From Lysobacter_K sp038248955 (GTDB lineage: Bacteria > Pseudomonadota > Gammaproteobacteria > Xanthomonadales > Xanthomonadaceae), in the NCBI GenBank assembly GCA_038248955.1, contig JBBRWW010000112.1, forward strand, positions 1 through 9,543: DNA of 9,543 bases, written 5' to 3'. Below are positions 6,773-9,543 of this stretch, in pieces (positions within the stretch are counted from its first letter, which is position 1; every line of letters starts with the position of its first letter). A program made the position numbers and the translations under genes. The notes under the pieces are model-generated. The model had not been told where the DNA came from. It made no database searches and worked only from the letters and a program-made list of their open reading frames with translations.

Positions 6773-7396
6773 TCAATCAATGGATTTGCGAGAGTCGGAT
6801 TTGTGTGCATCCGATGGAATCAGCGTGGTCATCACGTGTTCGACGTAGGCCTCGAACTCATCGTGCTGCAGGCGCGCCTGATGCAACTGCAGGTTGAGCT
6901 GCAGGAAGCCGACGTAGGCGGCGTAGGCGAGGCGCGCGCGGTGCTGGGCGTCGGTGCGGCTGAGCCCGGCCTGGCGGAACGAGGCCGTCAGGTAGTCCAT
7001 GCGCCGCTGCGAGACCCGGCCAATGACCGGCTGCACGGCCGGGTGGTCCAGCGCCTTGAGCAGCTCGGAGTAGATGACGTGCGACTTGAACTCGTGCGCG
7101 ACCAGCGCGAACAGCGCCCGCAGCCGCTGGCCGGGGTCGGCGATCGCCTCGAGCTTGCCGAACACGGTTTCCTGCTCGACCTTCTCCCAGCGCTCCAGCG
7201 CCGCCACCAACAACGCGTCGCGCGAGGGGAAGTGCCAGTAGAAGCTGCCCTTGGTGACGCCCAGCCGGCGCGCGAGGGGTTCGACCGCGACGGCGGCGAT
7301 GCCCTGCTCGGCGATCAGGTCGAGGGCCGCCTGGGCCCAGTCTTCCGCACTCAGGCGGGCATGGCGTTCTTGCTTCATGGGAGCGGAGGCAGTCAT
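6773..7396 (-). CDS. TetR/AcrR-family transcriptional regulator
   Basis: The 207-residue protein is a one-component dimeric regulator: an N-terminal helix-turn-helix and a C-terminal ligand-binding helical domain. The DNA-binding part runs about 14-67: LSAEDWAQAALDLIAEQGI, then PLARRLGVTKGSFYWHFPSRDALLVAAL, with TKGSFYWHF (48-56) as the recognition helix, typical of the family. The C-terminal domain is helix-rich without distinctive motifs, so the ligand cannot be read. The frame is open to 7576, but the extra 60 residues have no domain character and cross the promoter region; ATG at 7396 gives a normal-length protein (a second ATG lies at 7378). It is divergent from fadE and precedes pckG by 28 bp on the same strand. 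Regulation of itself, pckG and fadE by an acyl-CoA-type ligand is a reasonable inference, not shown. A TAGAAT -10 close to the start would make its mRNA nearly leaderless. Confidence 0.92.
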   Translation of the reverse strand: MTASAPMKQERHARLSAEDWAQAALDLIAEQGIAAVAVEPLARRLGVTKGSFYWHFPSRDALLVAALERWEKVEQETVFGKLEAIADPGQRLRALFALVAHEFKSHVIYSELLKALDHPAVQPVIGRVSQRRMDYLTASFRQAGLSRTDAQHRARLAYAAYVGFLQLNLQLHQARLQHDEFEAYVEHVMTTLIPSDAHKSDSRKSID

Positions 7397-7404
7397 GGGC
7401 CCTG

Positions 7405-7410
7405 ATTCTA
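7405..7410 (-). promoter_or_regulatory. Possible -10 element of the TetR-pckG transcription unit
   Basis: TAGAAT on the minus strand matches five of six -10 consensus bases and ends nine bases before the TetR ATG, so the transcript would have almost no leader; no good Shine-Dalgarno is present, which fits. No convincing -35 stands 16-18 bases upstream. A CATACT at 7438-7433 is an alternative -10 inside the candidate operator. Confidence 0.35.
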
Positions 7411-7412
7411 AC

Positions 7413-7438
7413 CATACGCATGCGACGGGAACAGTATG
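7413..7438. promoter_or_regulatory. Candidate operator A (CATACGCA-N11-CAGTATG)
   Basis: Two half-sites in inverted orientation, CATACGCA (7413-7420) and CAGTATG (7432-7438), lie immediately upstream of the possible TetR -10. The same half-sites occur in site B at 7490-7505, read on the other strand and 10 bp closer together. The 8-bp palindrome CGCATGCG (7417-7424) is nested in the left half. It probably binds the adjacent TetR protein for autoregulation; this is inferred from position and repetition. Confidence 0.4.
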
Positions 7439-7465
7439 CAGCCCTAAAACGCTGCCAGCTCCTGC

Positions 7466-7495
7466 TTGACATTGGTCTTCGCCGATCACCATACT
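7466..7495 (+). promoter_or_regulatory. Predicted sigma-70 promoter of fadE
   Basis: A perfect -35 TTGACA (7466-7471) is followed after 18 bases by CATACT (7490-7495), four of six -10 consensus bases. A start near 7502 would leave a leader of about 150 nt before the fadE ATG. The -10 lies inside inverted repeat B, so a bound repressor would block RNA polymerase directly. Confidence 0.6.
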
Positions 7496-7505
7496 GCTGC
7501 GTATG
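7490..7505. promoter_or_regulatory. Candidate operator B (CATAC-N6-GTATG)
   Basis: CATACTGCTGCGTATG has 5-bp inverted arms around a 6-base centre and overlaps the predicted fadE -10. Its right half TGCGTATG is the exact complement of CATACGCA at 7413-7420, and its left half CATACTG is the complement of CAGTATG at 7432-7438. The shared half-sites and placement make it a plausible operator for the divergent TetR regulator. Confidence 0.45.
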
Positions 7506-7621
7506 TTAAGAGTTTGATGTCGTGGTTTGAAATGCGTGCCGGTGCAGCCAACGGATACGTATTCCATCCCGGACATCGGTTGTGACCCGACCCGCCTAAG
7601 ATGTTGTCATCCATCCGTCGT

Positions 7622-7633
7622 CGCGGGCCCGCG
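7622..7633. repeat. Perfect GC palindrome in the fadE leader
   Basis: CGCGGGCCCGCG is exactly self-complementary and ends nine bases before the fadE Shine-Dalgarno. With no loop it is unlikely to fold as a simple hairpin; it may be a protein site or a chance product of GC-rich sequence. Confidence 0.25.
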
Positions 7634-7653
7634 TGGCCTGCTGGAGCGCCACC

Positions 7654-9543
7654 ATGAGTTCCCTGCTCGCCATTGCTGCCCCCATCCTCGCCGTGCTGGT
7701 CATCGGCGCGGCCGCCGCCTACCACCGTCTGCGCCTGGCGGTGTGGGCAGCGCTGACCGCCACCGCGCTGGTCGCCTGCTGGTTGCTGGGCGCCAACCCC
7801 TTGGCTACCGCGATCGTCGCGGTGATCGCGGCCCTGATCGCGGTGCCGTTGCTGCTGCCCGCCATCCGCCTGCCGTTCATCACCAAACCGCTGCTGGGCT
7901 TCTACACCAAGATCCTGCCGACGCTGTCGGAGACCGAACAGGTCGCACTGGAAGCCGGCACGGTGGGTTTCGAGGGGGAATTGTTTTCCGGCAAGCCCGA
8001 CTGGCAGATGCTGCTCGACCAGCCCAAGCCGACCCTGACGGCCGAGGAGCAGGCGTTCCTCGATGGCCCGGTCGAGGAACTGTGCCGGATGACCAACGAC
8101 TGGGAAATCACCCACGTCCATGCCGACCTGCAGCCGGAGTTGTGGGACTACATCAAGAAGCACCGGTTCTTCGGCATGATCGTGCCGAAGGAATACGGCG
8201 GGCTGGGCTTCAGCGCGCTGGCCAACCACAAGGTGATCCAGAAGCTCAGCTCGATCTCGACCGTGGTCAGCTCCACCGTCGGCGTGCCGAACTCGCTCGG
8301 TCCGGCCGAGTTGCTGATGCACTACGGCACCGACGAACAGAAGAACCACTACCTGCCGCGCCTGGCCGACGGCCGAGAAGTCCCCTGCTTCGGCCTGACC
8401 GGGCCGTGGGCGGGCTCCGACGCGACCTCGATCCCTGACTTCGGCATCGTCGCGATGGGCGACTGGAACGGCGCCCGGGTGGTCGGGGTCAAGCTCACGT
8501 TCGACAAGCGCTACATCACGCTCGCCCCGGTCGCGACCCTGATCGGCCTGGCGTTCCGCATGTACGACCCGGACAGCCTGATCGGCGACAAGCGCGACAT
8601 CGGCATCACCTTGGCGCTGCTGCCACGCGACACCGCCGGCGTCGACATCGGCCGTCGCCATTTCCCGCTCAACAGCCCGTTCCAGAACGGCCCGATCCAC
8701 GGCCGCGAGGTGTTCATCCCGCTCAGCCAGTTGATCGGCGGGGAAGCCTTCGCCGGCAAGGGCTGGCAGATGCTGGTCGAGGTGCTGTCGATCGGCCGCT
8801 CGATCACCCTGCCCTCCACGTCCAGTGGCGGTGCCCGGATGGGCGCGCTGGTGACCGGTGCGTACGCGCGCATCCGCAAGCAGTTCGGCCTGTCGATCGG
8901 CCGCTTCGAGGGCGTCGAGGAGGCGCTGGCGCGGATCGCCGGCAACGCCTACACGATCACCGCGCTGGCCGAGTCCACCGCCGCGGCGGTGGCGCGCGGC
9001 GAGAACCCGGCCGTGCCATCGACGATCGCCAAGTACCATTGCACCGAGATGGCGCGCGAACTGGTCCAGGACGCGATGGACATCCATGGCGGCAAGGGCA
9101 TCATCCTGGGGCCGAAGAACTACCTCGGCCGCGCCTGGCAGGCCAGCCCGATCGGCATCACCGTCGAGGGCGCGAACATCATGACCCGCTCGCTGATGAT
9201 CTTCGGCCAGGGCGCGATCCTGTGCCATCCGTGGGTGCTCAAGGAAATGAAGTCGGCGGCATTGCCCGATCCGGACCAGCGCCTGCGAGAGTTCGACCAG
9301 AACCTGTTCGGGCACATCGGCTTCGCGCTGTCCAATGCGGTCCGCAGTGTGTGGTTCGGCCTGACCGGCGCCACCATCGGCAAGGCGCCGGGCGATGCCT
9401 ATACCCGCCGCTATTACCGCAAGCTCAACCGTTATTCGGCGGTGCTGGCGCTGATGGCCGACACCTCGATGCTGCTGCTGGGCGGCAAGCTCAAGTTCAA
9501 GGAGTCGCTGTCCGGCCGCCTGGGCGACGTGCTCAGCCAGCTG
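7654..9543 (+). CDS. fadE: Acyl-CoA dehydrogenase FadE (3' end outside window)
   Basis: The first 630 residues of a long FadE-type acyl-CoA dehydrogenase, the FAD enzyme that starts each beta-oxidation round by making trans-2-enoyl-CoA. E. coli FadE has about 814 residues, so roughly the last 180 (the DUF1974 region) are missing because the window stops, not because the gene is broken. Three hydrophobic segments (about 3-22, 28-46, 50-70) suggest membrane attachment. Recognisable family blocks follow: LSETEQVALEAGTVGFEGELFSG beginning at 92, MIVPKEYGGLGFS, CFGLTGPWAGSDA, KRYITLAPVATLIGLAF, IGRRHFPLNSPFQNGP, ARIAGNAY and AMDIHGGKGI. E505 in ITVEGANIMTRS is the expected catalytic base. ATG 7654 is chosen because GGAG (7643-7646) lies 7 bases upstream and the hydrophobic N-terminus follows at once. 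The gene is divergent from the TetR gene, with a promoter overlapping a candidate operator. Confidence 0.95.
   Translation, partial: MSSLLAIAAPILAVLVIGAAAAYHRLRLAVWAALTATALVACWLLGANPLATAIVAVIAALIAVPLLLPAIRLPFITKPLLGFYTKILPTLSETEQVALEAGTVGFEGELFSGKPDWQMLLDQPKPTLTAEEQAFLDGPVEELCRMTNDWEITHVHADLQPELWDYIKKHRFFGMIVPKEYGGLGFSALANHKVIQKLSSISTVVSSTVGVPNSLGPAELLMHYGTDEQKNHYLPRLADGREVPCFGLTGPWAGSDATSIPDFGIVAMGDWNGARVVGVKLTFDKRYITLAPVATLIGLAFRMYDPDSLIGDKRDIGITLALLPRDTAGVDIGRRHFPLNSPFQNGPIHGREVFIPLSQLIGGEAFAGKGWQMLVEVLSIGRSITLPSTSSGGARMGALVTGAYARIRKQFGLSIGRFEGVEEALARIAGNAYTITALAESTAAAVARGENPAVPSTIAKYHCTEMARELVQDAMDIHGGKGIILGPKNYLGRAWQASPIGITVEGANIMTRSLMIFGQGAILCHPWVLKEMKSAALPDPDQRLREFDQNLFGHIGFALSNAVRSVWFGLTGATIGKAPGDAYTRRYYRKLNRYSAVLALMADTSMLLLGGKLKFKESLSGRLGDVLSQL

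Noticed and set aside
6745..6810. 22-residue N-terminal extension of PckG from an ATG at 6810
   Set aside because: It would overlap the TetR gene, while the GTG at 6744 has a strong, well-placed Shine-Dalgarno.
7397..7576. 60-residue N-terminal extension of the TetR protein
   Set aside because: It crosses the promoter and operator candidates, has no domain character, and would make the protein unusually long for the family.
8398..8427. Trp in the FadE GPWAGSDA loop where E. coli FadE has Glu (PEAGSDA)
   Set aside because: It falls at a variable position of the acyl-CoA dehydrogenase signature; the catalytic Glu (residue 505) is intact, so loss of function is not indicated.
7527..8438. Open frame on the plus strand overlapping the fadE start in another frame
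   Set aside because: The real fadE frame begins at the ATG at 7654 with a Shine-Dalgarno and matches FadE throughout; this frame has no domain and runs through the control region.
7486..9315. 609-codon open frame on the minus strand opposite fadE
   Set aside because: Shadow of fadE, which shows clear acyl-CoA dehydrogenase blocks in its own frame; the antisense product is low-complexity Arg/Asp/Gln/His.

Overview
The window looks like a chromosomal segment of a high-GC gammaproteobacterium of the Xanthomonadaceae/Lysobacteraceae type (Lysobacter, Luteimonas, Xanthomonas relatives). This rests on uniformly GC-rich coding sequence, a large-barrel TonB-dependent receptor with an aromatic C-terminus, a GTP-type PEP carboxykinase and an E. 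coli FadE-like long acyl-CoA dehydrogenase. The assignment is inferred from protein style and was not checked by a search.

Layout. (1) 2-799 (+): 3' part of a TonB-dependent outer-membrane receptor, closed by a near-ideal intrinsic terminator (827-855). (2) 914-1603 (+): a putative 2OG-Fe(II) oxygenase, preceded by a 114-bp gap with a perfect 12-bp palindrome. (3) 1708-6744 (-): a very tight run read leftwards: pckG (GTP PEP carboxykinase), a second 2OG-Fe(II) oxygenase-like gene 6 bp later, a sulfotransferase-like P-loop gene overlapping it by 8 bp, and a TPR-sulfotransferase overlapping that by 4 bp. (4) 6773-7396 (-): a TetR-family regulator 28 bp upstream of pckG and probably at the head of the same transcription unit. 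(5) 7397-7653: a 257-bp divergent control region. (6) 7654-9543 (+): fadE, cut by the window end.

How the genes may work together. FadE starts beta-oxidation of acyl-CoAs. PEP carboxykinase sends the resulting C4 acids into gluconeogenesis. The TetR gene sits between them, so one regulator could tune growth on fatty acids. The control region supports this: a TTGACA-N18-CATACT promoter for fadE overlaps a CATAC-N6-GTATG inverted repeat. A related pair of half-sites, spaced exactly 10 bp wider, lies just in front of the TetR gene.

The other theme is an accessory tailoring set around the TonB receptor: two different iron/2OG oxygenase-like proteins and two sulfotransferase-fold proteins, the last three translationally chained behind pckG. 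No precursor peptide, transporter or glycosyltransferase is visible here, so the substrate is unknown. No RNA genes, CRISPR arrays, insertion sequences or attachment sites were seen.
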